Of a stretch of DNA of 64,000 bases, positions 36,796 through 46,880 are shown piece after piece (position 1 is the stretch's first letter; each line of letters starts with the position of its first letter). The notes under the pieces were generated by a model. It saw only the letters and a list, made by a program, of their open reading frames with translations. It had not been told where the DNA came from and searched no databases. The position numbers were made by a program, and so were the translations under genes. The DNA comes from an uncultured Pseudomonas sp. GTDB taxonomy: Bacteria; Pseudomonadota; Gammaproteobacteria; Pseudomonadales; Pseudomonadaceae. The stretch covers positions 1-64,000 of the forward strand of contig NZ_CAMPHV010000003.1 in the NCBI RefSeq assembly GCF_946886105.1. The letters run 5' to 3'.

Positions 36796-38709
36796 ATGGC
36801 CGTAAGACGTACACGCAAAGATGACGGCAGCCAGTGGACAGTCGCGGACAGCCGCAGCGTCTACGGCATTCGCCATTGGGGCGCGGGTTATTTTGCGATC
36901 AATGACAAAGGCCGCGTCGAAGTGCGTCCGAACGGGCCGGACAGTAAGCCGATCGACCTCTACGAAGAGGTCGAAGAGCTGCGCTCGAGCGGCCTCAGTC
37001 TGCCGTTGCTGGTGCGCTTTCCGGACATCCTGCAGGACCGCGTGCGCCGTCTGACCGGTGCTTTCGATGCCAATATCGCGCGCCTGGAATACCAGAGCCG
37101 GTACACCGCACTCTACCCGATCAAGGTCAACCAGCAGGAGGCGGTGATCGAGAACATCATCGCCACGGAAAACGTCTCCATCGGCCTGGAAGCCGGCTCC
37201 AAACCGGAACTGCTGGCCGTGCTGGCGCTGGCGCCGAAGGGCGGCACCATCGTCTGTAACGGTTACAAGGACCGCGAGTTCATCAAGCTGGCACTGATGG
37301 GGCAGAAGCTCGGGCACAACGTGTTCATCGTGATCGAGAAAGAGTCCGAGGTGCAGTTGGTGATCGAGGAGGCGGCCGAACTCAAGGTCTCCCCGCAGAT
37401 CGGTCTGCGCGTGCGCCTGTCGTCGCTGGCCTCGAGCAAGTGGGCGGACACCGGTGGCGAGAAATCCAAGTTCGGCTTGTCGGCGGCGCAACTGCTGTCG
37501 GTGGTCGAGCGCTTCCGCGCGGCCAAACTGGATCAGGGCATCCGCCTGCTGCACTTCCATATGGGTTCGCAGATTGCCAACCTGGCCGACTACCAGCACG
37601 GCTTCAAGGAAGCCATCCGCTACTACGGCGAGCTGCGCGGCCTCGGCTTGCCGGTCGACCATATCGACGTCGGCGGCGGTCTCGGCGTGGATTACGACGG
37701 CACCCACTCGCGCAACGCCAGTTCGATCAACTACGACATGGACGACTACGCCGGCGTGGTCGTGGGCATGCTCAAGGAGTTCTGCGACGCTCAGGAGCTG
37801 CCGCACCCGCACATCTTCTCGGAAAGCGGCCGCTCGCTGACCGCGCATCACGCCGTGCTGGTAGTGCAGGTCACCGATGTGGAAAAGCACAACGACGAGA
37901 TCCCGGATATCGAGGACGTCGCCAGCCTGCCGGAAACCGTGCGCTATCTGGTCGAGCTGCTCGGCCCGACCGATATCGAGATGGTCACCGAAACCTACTG
38001 GCGCGCCACTCACTATATGAGCGACGTGGCCAGCCAGTACGCCGACGGCAAGATCAGCCTGACCGACAAGGCCCTGGCCGAGCAGTGCTACTTCGCCGTG
38101 TGCCGACGCCTGCACGACTCGCTCAAGGCCCGCCAGCGCTCGCACCGCCAGGTGCTCGACGAACTCAACGACAAGCTCGCCGATAAATACATCTGCAACT
38201 TCTCGGTGTTCCAGAGCCTGCCGGACACCTGGGCCATCGGCCAGGTACTGCCGATCCTGCCGCTCAACCGCCTCGACGAGGAGCCGCTGCGCCGCGCCGT
38301 GCTGCAGGACCTGACCTGCGACTCCGACGGCAAGATCCGCCAGTACGTCGACGAGCAAAGCATCGAAACCAGCCTGCCGGTGCACGAAGTGCGCGAGGGC
38401 GAGGACTACCTGCTGGGGATCTTCCTGGTCGGCGCCTACCAGGAAATTCTCGGCGACATGCACAACCTGTTCGGCGACACCGACTCGGTGAACATCTACC
38501 AGAACCCCAACGGCAGCGTGTACCACGCCGGCATCGAAACCCACGACACCATCGAAGACATGTTGCGCTACGTGCACCTGTCGCCCGAGGAGTTGATGAC
38601 CCACTACCGCGACAAAGTCGCCAGCGCCCGCATCAGCGCCCGCGAACGCACGCTGTTCCTCGACGCACTGCGCCTGGGGCTGACCCGTTCGTCGTACTTG
38701 TCGTCCTAA
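36796..38709 (+). CDS. speA: Biosynthetic arginine decarboxylase
   Basis: The 637-residue PLP enzyme converts arginine to agmatine for putrescine and polyamine synthesis. Signatures: [19 protein letters not shown] with the PLP lysine, [46 protein letters not shown] and [16 protein letters not shown]. It starts at the ATG at 36796 after AAGGGAG. A strong terminator lies 155 bases downstream. Confidence 0.96.
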   Translation: MAVRRTRKDDGSQWTVADSRSVYGIRHWGAGYFAINDKGRVEVRPNGPDSKPIDLYEEVEELRSSGLSLPLLVRFPDILQDRVRRLTGAFDANIARLEYQSRYTALYPIKVNQQEAVIENIIATENVSIGLEAGSKPELLAVLALAPKGGTIVCNGYKDREFIKLALMGQKLGHNVFIVIEKESEVQLVIEEAAELKVSPQIGLRVRLSSLASSKWADTGGEKSKFGLSAAQLLSVVERFRAAKLDQGIRLLHFHMGSQIANLADYQHGFKEAIRYYGELRGLGLPVDHIDVGGGLGVDYDGTHSRNASSINYDMDDYAGVVVGMLKEFCDAQELPHPHIFSESGRSLTAHHAVLVVQVTDVEKHNDEIPDIEDVASLPETVRYLVELLGPTDIEMVTETYWRATHYMSDVASQYADGKISLTDKALAEQCYFAVCRRLHDSLKARQRSHRQVLDELNDKLADKYICNFSVFQSLPDTWAIGQVLPILPLNRLDEEPLRRAVLQDLTCDSDGKIRQYVDEQSIETSLPVHEVREGEDYLLGIFLVGAYQEILGDMHNLFGDTDSVNIYQNPNGSVYHAGIETHDTIEDMLRYVHLSPEELMTHYRDKVASARISARERTLFLDALRLGLTRSSYLSS

Positions 38710-38863
38710 GAAGTCGGACACTGCGCCACGCCCATGCCCGTATCGAGAGGCAGGGCGTGGGCGACGCCGGACCGCGCGTGCGCTGGCAAATAGCGCCTTA
38801 TCGTCAGGCGATCGCCGGGCAATAGGTCCGCGTACCTCAGCTACACGGTATTTCGCAGGCAAC

Positions 38864-38889
38864 AAAAAACCCGCCGAAGCGGGTTTTTT
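38864..38889 (+). terminator. Rho-independent terminator after speA
   Basis: AAAAAACCCGC, a 4-base CGAA loop and GCGGGTTTTTT form a perfect 11-bp stem ending in a T run. The wider 38710-39169 gap also has a stem at 38727-38761 (CCACGCCC with GGGCGTGG). Otherwise nothing gene-like is seen there. Confidence 0.92.
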
Positions 38890-39169
38890 CCTGATCATTC
38901 CAACATCCTGTTGGCAACCGTCCTGGCTATGATCGATCGTCCCTGATCCTGAGCGCATCCTGCGCTGCAGTGGATGGGGCTAGATTAAGCATCCGGATCG
39001 ACTGGCAAAAGAGCTGAACGCCGGCGATTTTTGTAAGACATTTGCCATAAGTCATTACAGGCCGCCATCAGTGCGCGGTTCCGCTTGAGAGTCTGGTTAT
39101 CCGCCTGTTGGACAGCTTCCCTCTCTGTTGCGCCCCCTATTGTTCTCGCCAGTCGCAGCCACCGCAGCC

Positions 39170-40198
39170 TCAATCCGGTCGCCACAGGCGCAAGTAGGCA
39201 TCCTCATAGCTGGTGTCCAGTTCGATGGTGATGGTCTCGCTCTCGCGCAGGACTTCGGTGGTGATCAGCAGCGGTTGGGCGACGTAGCCGCTGTGTGGCT
39301 CGCCGGCGAAGGCGCGGTTCAGTTCATCGACCAATTGCCAGCCGTGGGCGCCGAGCGGTTCGGCGATGGTAGCGATCTGTTGGGACAGCCCCGAATGGAT
39401 GCGCCCCAGCGCCTTGGCCGAACCGTCGCCGGCCGAGATGTGGCGGATGTCCTTGCGTCCGAGCTGGGCCAGGGGCAGGTTGATATGGTCGAAATACACA
39501 TCGTTGATCGCCAGGGTATGGGTCCAGGCCGGACCGAAGCGCAGCTGTAGCTGCTTGACCCGCTCGGCCATGTCCTTTGAAACCCGGGAAATGGGCAGGT
39601 TTTCCACGCTCAGTACGCGGCAGGTCGGGCACGCGGCGATGCGTTCGGCCATGCGTTCGGCCTTGGCGTTGGCGATGGCGAACTGGTCGTCGCTGAAGAT
39701 CACCACACCGCCCCGACCGTCGCGGGTCACCAGTTCGGCGGCCATGTCCGCCACCACCAGCGGGTCGGTGGTGACGTTGCTGAACAACCATTGGTTCGGC
39801 CCCGGCTTGTCCCCGGCATGCCAGCCGACCAGGGGAATGTCCCGTTGTTTGAACAACGCGGGTGGGCCGCCCAGCAAGGCTTCCCCGAAACCACCGAGGA
39901 CCACGCCATCGGGCGCTTCTTGTAGCGCCTGCTCGGTTATCCGCAGCAATTCGGCGACATCGCCGCGTCCATCCAGCACCCGCACCTTCCAGCCAACCAG
40001 CCTGGCCGCTCGCTCGAAGCTGCGGTACACGCCGGCCACCCCGCCATTGCGGAAGTCGGAGGCGAGGAACAGCACCTGTTTGCCCGGCTGCACTGCCGGC
40101 CCTTCGGTCGGGCCTGGCCACTGGCTATAGGCGGTAATCGCAAGCAGCAGCCCGAGCAGACCGGCGATCAGCACACGAGGTACGGAGTCAAGATGCAT
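39170..40198 (-). CDS. Type 1 periplasmic sugar-binding-like protein, membrane-anchored
   Basis: The product is about 342 residues. An uncleaved-looking N-terminal helix (VLIAGLLGLLLAITAYS) precedes a two-lobed periplasmic-binding fold of the ribose/TorT/LuxP group: VLFLASDFRNGGVAGVYRSFERAARLVGWKV, APDGVVLGGFGEALL, PLVGWHAGDKPGPN, HTLAINDVYFDHI, and IRHISAGDGSAKALG. The ATG at 40198 follows GAGAGGGA. No transporter or sensor gene is adjacent, so the partner is unknown. Confidence 0.82.
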   Translation of the reverse strand: MHLDSVPRVLIAGLLGLLLAITAYSQWPGPTEGPAVQPGKQVLFLASDFRNGGVAGVYRSFERAARLVGWKVRVLDGRGDVAELLRITEQALQEAPDGVVLGGFGEALLGGPPALFKQRDIPLVGWHAGDKPGPNQWLFSNVTTDPLVVADMAAELVTRDGRGGVVIFSDDQFAIANAKAERMAERIAACPTCRVLSVENLPISRVSKDMAERVKQLQLRFGPAWTHTLAINDVYFDHINLPLAQLGRKDIRHISAGDGSAKALGRIHSGLSQQIATIAEPLGAHGWQLVDELNRAFAGEPHSGYVAQPLLITTEVLRESETITIELDTSYEDAYLRLWRPD

Positions 40199-40434
40199 AG
40201 CAGTCCCTCTCACGCCCGCACGGCGCAACCCGAGCGCGCATAGGCGGATGGTGGTTGGCGTTATCTCCTTGAGCATAGCGGCTGCTAGCGTTTGTCGGTG
40301 GTGGGGGCGCTGGATGATCCGATCAGGATATTGATGTTGTTCAGCGCCGCTTCAGAGGGGCGGCTTCGGACGTTCGTCGGAAGTCGTGATGTGGGCGTTT
40401 TTGAGCAGTCCGCGGAGTTTTTCGCAGGCATAAA

Positions 40435-40457
40435 AAAACCGGCTTGTGGCCGGTTTT
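40435..40457 (-). terminator. Rho-independent terminator after ppa
   Basis: A 9-bp stem AAAACCGGC/GCCGGTTTT with a 5-base loop, followed on the minus strand by a run of T. It starts 18 bases past the ppa stop. Confidence 0.9.
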
Positions 40458-40474
40458 CAGGGGGTGGTGTCGGC

Positions 40475-41002
40475 TTATTTTTGGTAAGCCGCCACTGCCT
40501 TGGTGATTTCGGCACGGGCGGCGTCTGCGTTGCCCCAGCCTTCTACCTTGACCCACTTGCCTTTCTCGAGATCCTTGTAGTTCTCGAAGAAGTGCTTGAT
40601 CTGCTCGAGCAGCAGGGCAGGCAGGTCGGTGTATTCTTTGACGTCCACATACAGCTGGCTGAGCTTGTCGTGCGGTACGGCGATCAGCTTGGCGTCGCCG
40701 CCGGCTTCATCGGTCATGTGCAGTACGCCGACCGGACGGGCGCGGATCACCGAGCCAGGCGCTACCGGATACGGGGTGACCACCAATACGTCGAGCGGGT
40801 CGCCATCGTCGGCCAGGGTGTGCGGGATGAAACCGTAGTTGGCCGGGTAGAACATCGGCGTGGCCATGAAGCGGTCGACCATCAGGCAGTCGGTTTCATG
40901 GTCGATTTCGTATTTGATCGGCGCGTGGTTGGCCGGGATTTCGATGGCGACGTAGATGTCGTTCGGCAGGTCTTTACCCGCTGGAATCTTGCTGTAGCTC
41001 AT
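40475..41002 (-). CDS. ppa: Inorganic pyrophosphatase, family I
   Basis: The 175-residue cytoplasmic enzyme hydrolyses pyrophosphate. Conserved: [55 protein letters not shown] with the metal-binding Asp cluster, [22 protein letters not shown], and [18 protein letters not shown]. The ATG at 41002 gives [13 protein letters not shown] and the typical family length. Confidence 0.97.
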   Translation of the reverse strand: MSYSKIPAGKDLPNDIYVAIEIPANHAPIKYEIDHETDCLMVDRFMATPMFYPANYGFIPHTLADDGDPLDVLVVTPYPVAPGSVIRARPVGVLHMTDEAGGDAKLIAVPHDKLSQLYVDVKEYTDLPALLLEQIKHFFENYKDLEKGKWVKVEGWGNADAARAEITKAVAAYQK

Positions 41003-41114
41003 AGGTTCGCTCCCGGGGTGGGCCAAAAAAAGTGGCGCGATTATAGGCATATTCCGCATGGGTTGCCATGCCGAGATACCTAGCCTTTGGTCGTGCCTGT
41101 CGGGTTCTTCGGAT

Positions 41115-41261
41115 TAACAAACCGTTGCAAAACTACGGCACTAGGCTATGCGGCGTTGAAATCAGCCTCGGAATGCTCATGTACAGCTCGTACACTCCGC
41201 TTCCTCGGCTCATTTCGCCTTGCCTAGCCGTCGTTCGCTACGTTTTTCAACGGTTTGCTAG
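41115..41261. repeat. CTAG-type palindromic element, copy 6
   Basis: The most diverged full-length copy: the ends are TTAACAAACCGTTGCAAAAC and GTTTTTCAACGGTTTGCTAG. The interior keeps AATGCTCATGTACAGC and ACTCCGCTTCCTCGGC. Its right-hand CTAG supplies the mtfA stop codon (41258-41260). Left flank TTAA, right flank CTAG. Confidence 0.8.
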
Positions 41262-42055
41262 TGCGTATGCAGCGCTTCTATGCGCCGCAGGCGCGCCAAC
41301 GGGTCCTGACGATAGAACAACTGCAATTGCGCATAGACCGCGGGAAAGGCGGCGGCCAGGAGGTCGGGCGCGCTGAAGAAGTATTCGCTGGTCACAGCGA
41401 AGAATTCGGCGGGGTCTTCGGCGGCATAGGGGTCGATGGCCGTTTCTGCGTCCGGATCGGCGTCCAATTGTTCGTTCATCCGGTCGTAGGCGCTCTGCAT
41501 CGCGCTGGCCCATTGGTCGATGCGCATATTGCCGTGCAAGGGCGGCAGGCCATTGGCGTCGCCGTTGAGCATGTCCAGCTTATGCGCCATTTCATGGATC
41601 ACCAAGTTGTAGCCATCCCACTGGCCGCTCGCCTCGACGCCCGGCCAGGCGAGAATCACCGGCCCTTGTTGCCAGGCCTCGCCGCTGTGCTCGCCATCCC
41701 ATTCGTGCACCACGCCGCTGGCGTCGCGGTGGCGCTGCGGGCTGATGAAGTCGTCGGGGTAGAGGACGATTTCATGGAAGCCCTGGTACCAGTTCAATTC
41801 GTCGAGCTGCAGCAGCGGCAATTGGGCTTGCACGGCCAAGAGCAGGCGTCCGTGCGCATCCAGAGCCACCCCGGGCAGTGCACTGAGGTGTTTGTCGTGC
41901 AGGAACAGCACCGCGCGCTCGCCCAGGCGCTGGCGCTCGGCGGTGTCGAGGCCGGCGATGATCGGCAGCCGCTCGTCGAGCATTCGCCAAGCGTCGCTGC
42001 TGATCGGGTGGCGGGCGAGGATGCGCTGGCGACGCCAGGCGCGTAGTGACCACAT
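41258..42055 (-). CDS. mtfA: MtfA-type M90 zinc metallopeptidase
   Basis: The product is about 265 residues. The HEMAH motif (His154-Glu155...His158) and the downstream EDPAEFFAVTSEYFF with the third ligand Glu define MtfA, which in E. coli binds the repressor Mlc and has aminopeptidase activity. LYPDDFISPQRHRD, GPVILAWPGVEAS and LDMLNGDANGLPPL are further family blocks. Start at the ATG at 42055. The stop TAG lies within the terminal CTAG of the adjoining repeat, so the C terminus may have been trimmed when that element inserted. Confidence 0.92.
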   Translation of the reverse strand: MWSLRAWRRQRILARHPISSDAWRMLDERLPIIAGLDTAERQRLGERAVLFLHDKHLSALPGVALDAHGRLLLAVQAQLPLLQLDELNWYQGFHEIVLYPDDFISPQRHRDASGVVHEWDGEHSGEAWQQGPVILAWPGVEASGQWDGYNLVIHEMAHKLDMLNGDANGLPPLHGNMRIDQWASAMQSAYDRMNEQLDADPDAETAIDPYAAEDPAEFFAVTSEYFFSAPDLLAAAFPAVYAQLQLFYRQDPLARLRRIEALHTH

Positions 42056-42208
42056 GTTGACTGTAACCCCGGTTGTGCGGTGGCTCACCTTAAGCGGCGG
42101 GGTCGCGGGCGGCAAGTCCGCTACTCGGCGGCTGGCGATCCGGCGGCCCGGCGTTTCGGCACAAAGCCTGCACAGGCACTCGCAGTGCTGTTTAGAGGAG
42201 GGGCGCCG

Positions 42209-43819
42209 ATGTCTATTGCGCACATTGATCATTCCGCGATGAGGCTGGCATTGGGGCATGGTCTGGATCTGCCCAACCAGGCCGCGCGAGCACGGGCGAT
42301 GTGGGTCGCCGGCCGCCAGGGGCGCCCTCCGGTGTTGCTGGTGGCGTTGCTCTGGGCCCGTGAATGCACCGATGCGGTGCAAACGCTGGAGCGTTATCTC
42401 GATGCGCTATTCGCCGACTACGACGGCACCCCGCTCGGCTGGAGCGAAGCGCAAGCGGGGCGGCAGGTGCTGGCGGCGCTCAATCAGCAGCTGTTTCGCC
42501 AGCGGCAGCGCGGTCGGCGTATCGCCGAACTCGATGCGGGCCTGCTGTTGCTGCAAGACGACGAGGCGCAGTTTCTCCAAGCCGGCGCCATCGGTTTGCT
42601 GCGCTACCAGGGCGGCAGTTTGCAGAGCCTGGACGGACGCGAGGGCATGCAGCTGGGTATGCAGGCGGAACTGGCGCTGGTGCAGCACAGCCTGCCGCTG
42701 AGCCCTGGGCAGCCGTTATTGCTGGCGCCGCAAGCATTGCTCAGCGTCGCCGATTTGCAGGCCTTTCGCTGCGCCTGCCAGAACCTGGAGGTCGCGCAGT
42801 TGCCGGAGGTGTTGGCGCCGCTGCTCAAGGCACCCAGCGCCGCGGTGCTGACGCTCGCCGGCGCGGCTGCGCAAGCCGAGCCGAAGTCCGAACCCGAGGC
42901 GCCAGCGGTGCACTGGCCGGTACTGCAGCAGGCTCGCGCGGGTATGCAGGTGGATGGCTGGACACTGCTCGAAGCCTGCCCGTTCGGTCCGCCGGGACGG
43001 TTGTTCCGCGCCTGCGACGAACACGCGCGCGCGGCCTTGCTGTGGTTGGCGCAACGGCCTGTCGATGAGGTGTTCCGCCAATACGAGTGGGTCTTGCGCC
43101 GTAGCCCGGTGGCGAATTTGCCGCAACTGATGTCGTCGCATCAGCCGCGCCGCCATGCCTATTTATTGTTCGAGCCACCTTCGGCTCCGCTGCGCAGCCT
43201 GCACGAATGGTTCGCCAGCCATGGCCCGGTCGACGGGCAAACGCTGCTGCTCCTGCTCGAACAACTGATCGTGGCGGTACGCGCCCTGCAGCGGCGAGGC
43301 ATGCAGGGATTATGGCTGGACCCGCGCAATATCCTGATCGATGACCAACGACGGCTGATGCTCTTGCCGGAATCCGCGGCGCTATTGCCCGGCGTGCCGC
43401 TTCAGGGGTTGCCGGAAGATGCGCGAGTGCTGGCGCCGGAGTTGCGCACGCAGTCGCCCGTGGATGGCCGCGCCGATCAGTTCGCTCTGGCGGCGCTGGC
43501 GTATTGGCTGCTCGGCGGTCAGTGGCCGGAGGTGGGCCTTGCGGAGCCTGGGGCAAACTGCCGGTATGTGCCGCTGGCCAACGTGGCCGGTGGCGTACCG
43601 GTCGGTTGGGACGGCGTGCTGGCGCGGGCCTTGGCGCCGCAGCCGCAGGCGCGCTTCGCTGCGCTTTCGGAGTTTCAACTGGCGCTGCAACAACCCATGG
43701 CCCATGACGACTTGCCGTTGCGTGCGCATGGCCGGGGGCCGCGGCATTGGCAGTGGGCGCTACTGGGCGTGCTGGCGGTGCAGTTGGGGGTGGGGTTGTG
43801 GTTGAGTTTGCAGGGTTAG
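42209..43819 (+). CDS. Fused PP2C-like and kinase-like membrane protein, both domains degenerate
   Basis: The product is about 536 residues. The order matches Pseudomonas bifunctional Ser/Thr phosphatase-kinases: a PP2C-like domain (~1-215), a kinase-like domain (~250-480) and a C-terminal membrane helix (HWQWALLGVLAVQLGVGLWLSL). In the PP2C part the metal-binding Asp motifs are gone (QAGAIGLLRY in place of GDSRxYR; PLLLAPQALLSV in place of LLLCSDGL). In the kinase part no glycine loop or VAVK lysine is visible, the catalytic loop reads LWLDPRNILIDD (Asp and Asn kept, HR lost), DFG is LPES, yet APEL remains. It is divergent from mtfA. I infer a signalling scaffold rather than an enzyme. Confidence 0.72.
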   Translation: MSIAHIDHSAMRLALGHGLDLPNQAARARAMWVAGRQGRPPVLLVALLWARECTDAVQTLERYLDALFADYDGTPLGWSEAQAGRQVLAALNQQLFRQRQRGRRIAELDAGLLLLQDDEAQFLQAGAIGLLRYQGGSLQSLDGREGMQLGMQAELALVQHSLPLSPGQPLLLAPQALLSVADLQAFRCACQNLEVAQLPEVLAPLLKAPSAAVLTLAGAAAQAEPKSEPEAPAVHWPVLQQARAGMQVDGWTLLEACPFGPPGRLFRACDEHARAALLWLAQRPVDEVFRQYEWVLRRSPVANLPQLMSSHQPRRHAYLLFEPPSAPLRSLHEWFASHGPVDGQTLLLLLEQLIVAVRALQRRGMQGLWLDPRNILIDDQRRLMLLPESAALLPGVPLQGLPEDARVLAPELRTQSPVDGRADQFALAALAYWLLGGQWPEVGLAEPGANCRYVPLANVAGGVPVGWDGVLARALAPQPQARFAALSEFQLALQQPMAHDDLPLRAHGRGPRHWQWALLGVLAVQLGVGLWLSLQG

Positions 43820-43901
43820 CCGGCGGGCGGCCGATCTCAGCGCAACAGCACCATGCCGCGCGCCCGTGGCAGGCGCGCCCGGTGTTCTTGCTGCGGCGCG
43901 A

Positions 43902-44357
43902 TCAGTTGCTTTCGATCGGCAGTACGAAGTTCTTGAATTCGGTGTCTTCGACGAAGCCGATGGATTCGTAAAGCTTATGGCCGACCACGTTATCGATGCT
44001 CGAAGCCACGCGCAGGCGTACTGCGTTGGTTTCCTTGGCCATCTGCTTGGCCGTCTGGATCAGACGGTCGGCGACCAGTTGGCGACGCGCGTCTTCGCTG
44101 ACGTAGATGTCGTTGAGAATCCACACGCGCTTGAGCGATAGCGAGGAGTAGCTGGGATAGAGCTGGCAGAAGCCGAGGATTTTGTCCTCGTCGTCGGGCA
44201 TCGCCAGATAGATCACCGACTCCTTGCGGCTGATGCGTTTTTCCAGGAACTTGCGCGAGGTCTCCGGGTACGGCAACTGGTTGAACAGTTCGCGGTATTT
44301 GACGAACAAGGGCGTCAGTTGGTCCAGGTGCTCCAGAGTCGCTTGAACGATGCGCAT
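43902..44357 (-). CDS. GNAT family N-acetyltransferase
   Basis: The 151-residue product shows the GNAT fold: MRIVQATLEHLDQLTPLFVKYRELF, ILGFCQLYPSYSSLSLKRVWILNDIYV, the acetyl-CoA loop VSEDARRQLVADRLI, and LRLRVA-like VRLRVASSIDNVVGHKLYESIGF. The acceptor is unknown. It lies downstream of the ethanolamine genes on the same strand, with a 143-base gap. Confidence 0.88.
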   Translation of the reverse strand: MRIVQATLEHLDQLTPLFVKYRELFNQLPYPETSRKFLEKRISRKESVIYLAMPDDEDKILGFCQLYPSYSSLSLKRVWILNDIYVSEDARRQLVADRLIQTAKQMAKETNAVRLRVASSIDNVVGHKLYESIGFVEDTEFKNFVLPIESN

Positions 44358-44500
44358 ATGAGACCTCTACACGGCAGTTGAGTGGGGTTCTGCGGCAAAT
44401 GACTTGCTCGGTCAGTCAGCGAGCCGATGCTGCCCCAGGTTTTTGGAAAGCGCAATCCAAACAAGCGTTTGGCTTATAAGCCGCGCGTCGACAGTACCCG

Positions 44501-45367
44501 CTAGTCCGCAGGTGTCTGCTCATAGAGGAGGAAATTGCCGGTTTCCGCAGGGGGCTCATCGTCCAGCGCGGGCACCGTGGCCTCGTCTTTCAGGTTGACC
44601 CCGGAGAGTTTCCGGTGACACGCCTCACGCATCAGGTAGAGCAGGCGGTGGGCGGCCATGCCGTAGCTGAGGCCTTCCAGGCGCACATTGGAGATGCAGT
44701 TGCGGTAGGCGTCGGTCAAGCCGACCCTGGGCGCGTAGGTGAAATACAGGCCCAGGCTGTCCGGCGAGCTGAGGCCGGGGCGTTCGCCGATCAGGATCAC
44801 CACCATGCGGGCGCCGAGCAGCTCGCCGATCTCGTCGGCCACCGCCACCCGCGCCTGCTCCACCAGCACCACCGGCGACAGCGACCAGCCTTCCAAGCGC
44901 GCCAGCTCTTCCATGCGCGCGAGAAACGGCAGGGTATGGCGATGCACGGCGAGCGCCGAGAGGCCGTCGGCGACCACCACGGCCAGGTCGATGCTGCCCG
45001 GATGGGCTTCGGCATAATCGCGCAGACGCTGCGCCGAGGCGGCGTCCAGGCGGCGGCCCAGATCCGGGCGTTTCAGGTAGGTATCGCGGTCGCTGGCGGC
45101 GCTGTGCAGCAGCAGGCTGGCACGCCCGCGTTCGGCCAGGGCGGCGCTCAGCCCCGGGTGGTCGAAGGCCAGGTGCACGGCGTCGCGGGCCTGGGCGTGG
45201 GCGTATTGGAAATCCAGTAGCGCCTTGGTCGGCAGGCTGGTGCCGGCGCGGCCGAGGGCGATACGCGCGGGGGTCAAGCTGCGCAGTTGTTGCCAGGGGT
45301 TGGCGATGGCGCCGCTGGTTTCGTCGGGCGCGAGGTCGATTTGGGCTTGTTGGTTGATGTCGTACAT
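44501..45367 (-). CDS. eutC: Ethanolamine ammonia-lyase small subunit
   Basis: The 288-residue product, with EutB, uses adenosylcobalamin to turn ethanolamine into acetaldehyde and ammonia. Family blocks: [54 protein letters not shown] and [22 protein letters not shown]. It begins 13 bases after the eutB stop. An acidic tail ([10 protein letters not shown]) closes it. Confidence 0.95.
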   Translation of the reverse strand: MYDINQQAQIDLAPDETSGAIANPWQQLRSLTPARIALGRAGTSLPTKALLDFQYAHAQARDAVHLAFDHPGLSAALAERGRASLLLHSAASDRDTYLKRPDLGRRLDAASAQRLRDYAEAHPGSIDLAVVVADGLSALAVHRHTLPFLARMEELARLEGWSLSPVVLVEQARVAVADEIGELLGARMVVILIGERPGLSSPDSLGLYFTYAPRVGLTDAYRNCISNVRLEGLSYGMAAHRLLYLMREACHRKLSGVNLKDEATVPALDDEPPAETGNFLLYEQTPAD

Positions 45368-45380
45368 GGATGCCGTCTCC

Positions 45381-46775
45381 TCAACTCAACTGCGCCAGGG
45401 CCTGGCGGAATGCCGGCGGCAGGTTTTCGCCGAAGCGCACGCGGCCGTCGGCCTGGGTGAAGATGCCCATGTTCTGCAACCAGGTTTCGAATTCCGGCGC
45501 GGGCTTCAAGCCCAGCGCTTGGCGTGCGTAGAGCGCGTCGTGGAACGAGGTGGTCTGGTAGTTGAGCATGATGTCGTCGGAACCGGGGATGCCCATGATG
45601 AAGTTGATCCCGGCCACGCCGAACAGCGTCAGCAGGGTGTCCATGTCGTCCTGGTCGGCTTCGGCGTGGTTGGTGTAGCACACGTCGCAACCCATCGGCA
45701 GGCCGAGCAGCTTGCCGCAGAAGTGATCCTCCAGGCCGGCGCGGATGATCTGCTTGCCGTTGTACAGGTACTCGGGGCCGATAAAGCCGACCACGGTATT
45801 CACCAGGAACGGCTTGAAATGCCGGGCCACGGCGTAGGCGCGGGTTTCGCAGGTTTGCTGGTCGAGACCGTGGTGAGCGTTGGCCGAGAGCGCGCTGCCC
45901 TGGCCGGTTTCGAAGTACATCAGGTTGTTGCCCAGGGTGCCGCGTTTCAGCGACAGACCCGCCTCGTAGCCTTCCTGGAGGATTTTCAGGCTGACGCCGA
46001 AGCTGGCATTGGCCGCCTCGGTGCCGGCGATGGATTGGAACACCAGGTCCAACGGCACGCCGCGTTCGATCGCGGCGATCGAGGTGGTGACATGGGTCAG
46101 CACACAGGCCTGGGTCGGGATGTCGTAGCGCTGGATGATCGCGTCGAGCATTTCCAGCAGGGCGCAGATCGAGGCGATGTTGTCGGTCGCCGGGTTGATC
46201 CCGAGCATGGCGTCGCCGTTGCCGTAGAGCAGGCCGTCGAGAATGCTCGCGGCGATGCCGGCCGGTTCGTCGGTCGGATGGTTCGGCTGCAGGCGGGTAG
46301 ACATGCGCCCGCGCAGGCCGACGGTGTTACGAAAACGGGTGACCACGCGGATTTTCTGCGCCACCAACACCAGGTCCTGTACGCGCATGATCTTCGATAC
46401 GGCGGCGGCCATTTCCGGGGTCAGGCCGGGGGCCAGCTTGCGCAGCGACTGCTCGTTGGCCTGGTCGCCGAGCAACCAGTCGCGCAGGCCGCCGACGGTC
46501 AGGTGGCTGACCACTGCGAAGGCGTTGCGGTCATGGCTGTCGATGATCAGGCGGGTGACTTCATCGCTTTCGTAGGGGATCAGCGCCTCGTCGAGAAAGT
46601 GCTTGAGCGGAATCTCGGCCAGGGCCATTTGCGCGGCCACGCGTTCGGTATCGCTGTGCGCCGCGACTTCCGCCAGGTAGTCGCCGGAACGTGCCGGGCT
46701 GGCTTTGGCCATGACTTCCTTGAGGCTGTCGAAGCGGTAGGTTTCGCCGCCGATGGAGTGGGAAAAACGGGCCAT
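45381..46775 (-). CDS. eutB: Ethanolamine ammonia-lyase large subunit
   Basis: The product is about 464 residues, a TIM-barrel catalytic subunit. Seen: [77 protein letters not shown], and [27 protein letters not shown]. The start was set at the ATG at 46775 ([15 protein letters not shown]). It lies between eat and eutC in one operon. Confidence 0.96.
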   Translation of the reverse strand: MARFSHSIGGETYRFDSLKEVMAKASPARSGDYLAEVAAHSDTERVAAQMALAEIPLKHFLDEALIPYESDEVTRLIIDSHDRNAFAVVSHLTVGGLRDWLLGDQANEQSLRKLAPGLTPEMAAAVSKIMRVQDLVLVAQKIRVVTRFRNTVGLRGRMSTRLQPNHPTDEPAGIAASILDGLLYGNGDAMLGINPATDNIASICALLEMLDAIIQRYDIPTQACVLTHVTTSIAAIERGVPLDLVFQSIAGTEAANASFGVSLKILQEGYEAGLSLKRGTLGNNLMYFETGQGSALSANAHHGLDQQTCETRAYAVARHFKPFLVNTVVGFIGPEYLYNGKQIIRAGLEDHFCGKLLGLPMGCDVCYTNHAEADQDDMDTLLTLFGVAGINFIMGIPGSDDIMLNYQTTSFHDALYARQALGLKPAPEFETWLQNMGIFTQADGRVRFGENLPPAFRQALAQLS

Positions 46776-46880
46776 GTGCGCGGGCTCCTGAAACGCGAAA
46801 GGTTGCTGACAGATCAAGCCGTGCGGGCGTCCGCACGACTTGGGGCCTCTGCCGACCTTGTGGCGCGGCAGAGGAACGGC

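Noticed and set aside
38985..39185. A 66-codon minus-strand ORF after speA
   Set aside because: No Shine-Dalgarno, no motif, and it overlaps the end of the binding-protein gene; it looks like chance.
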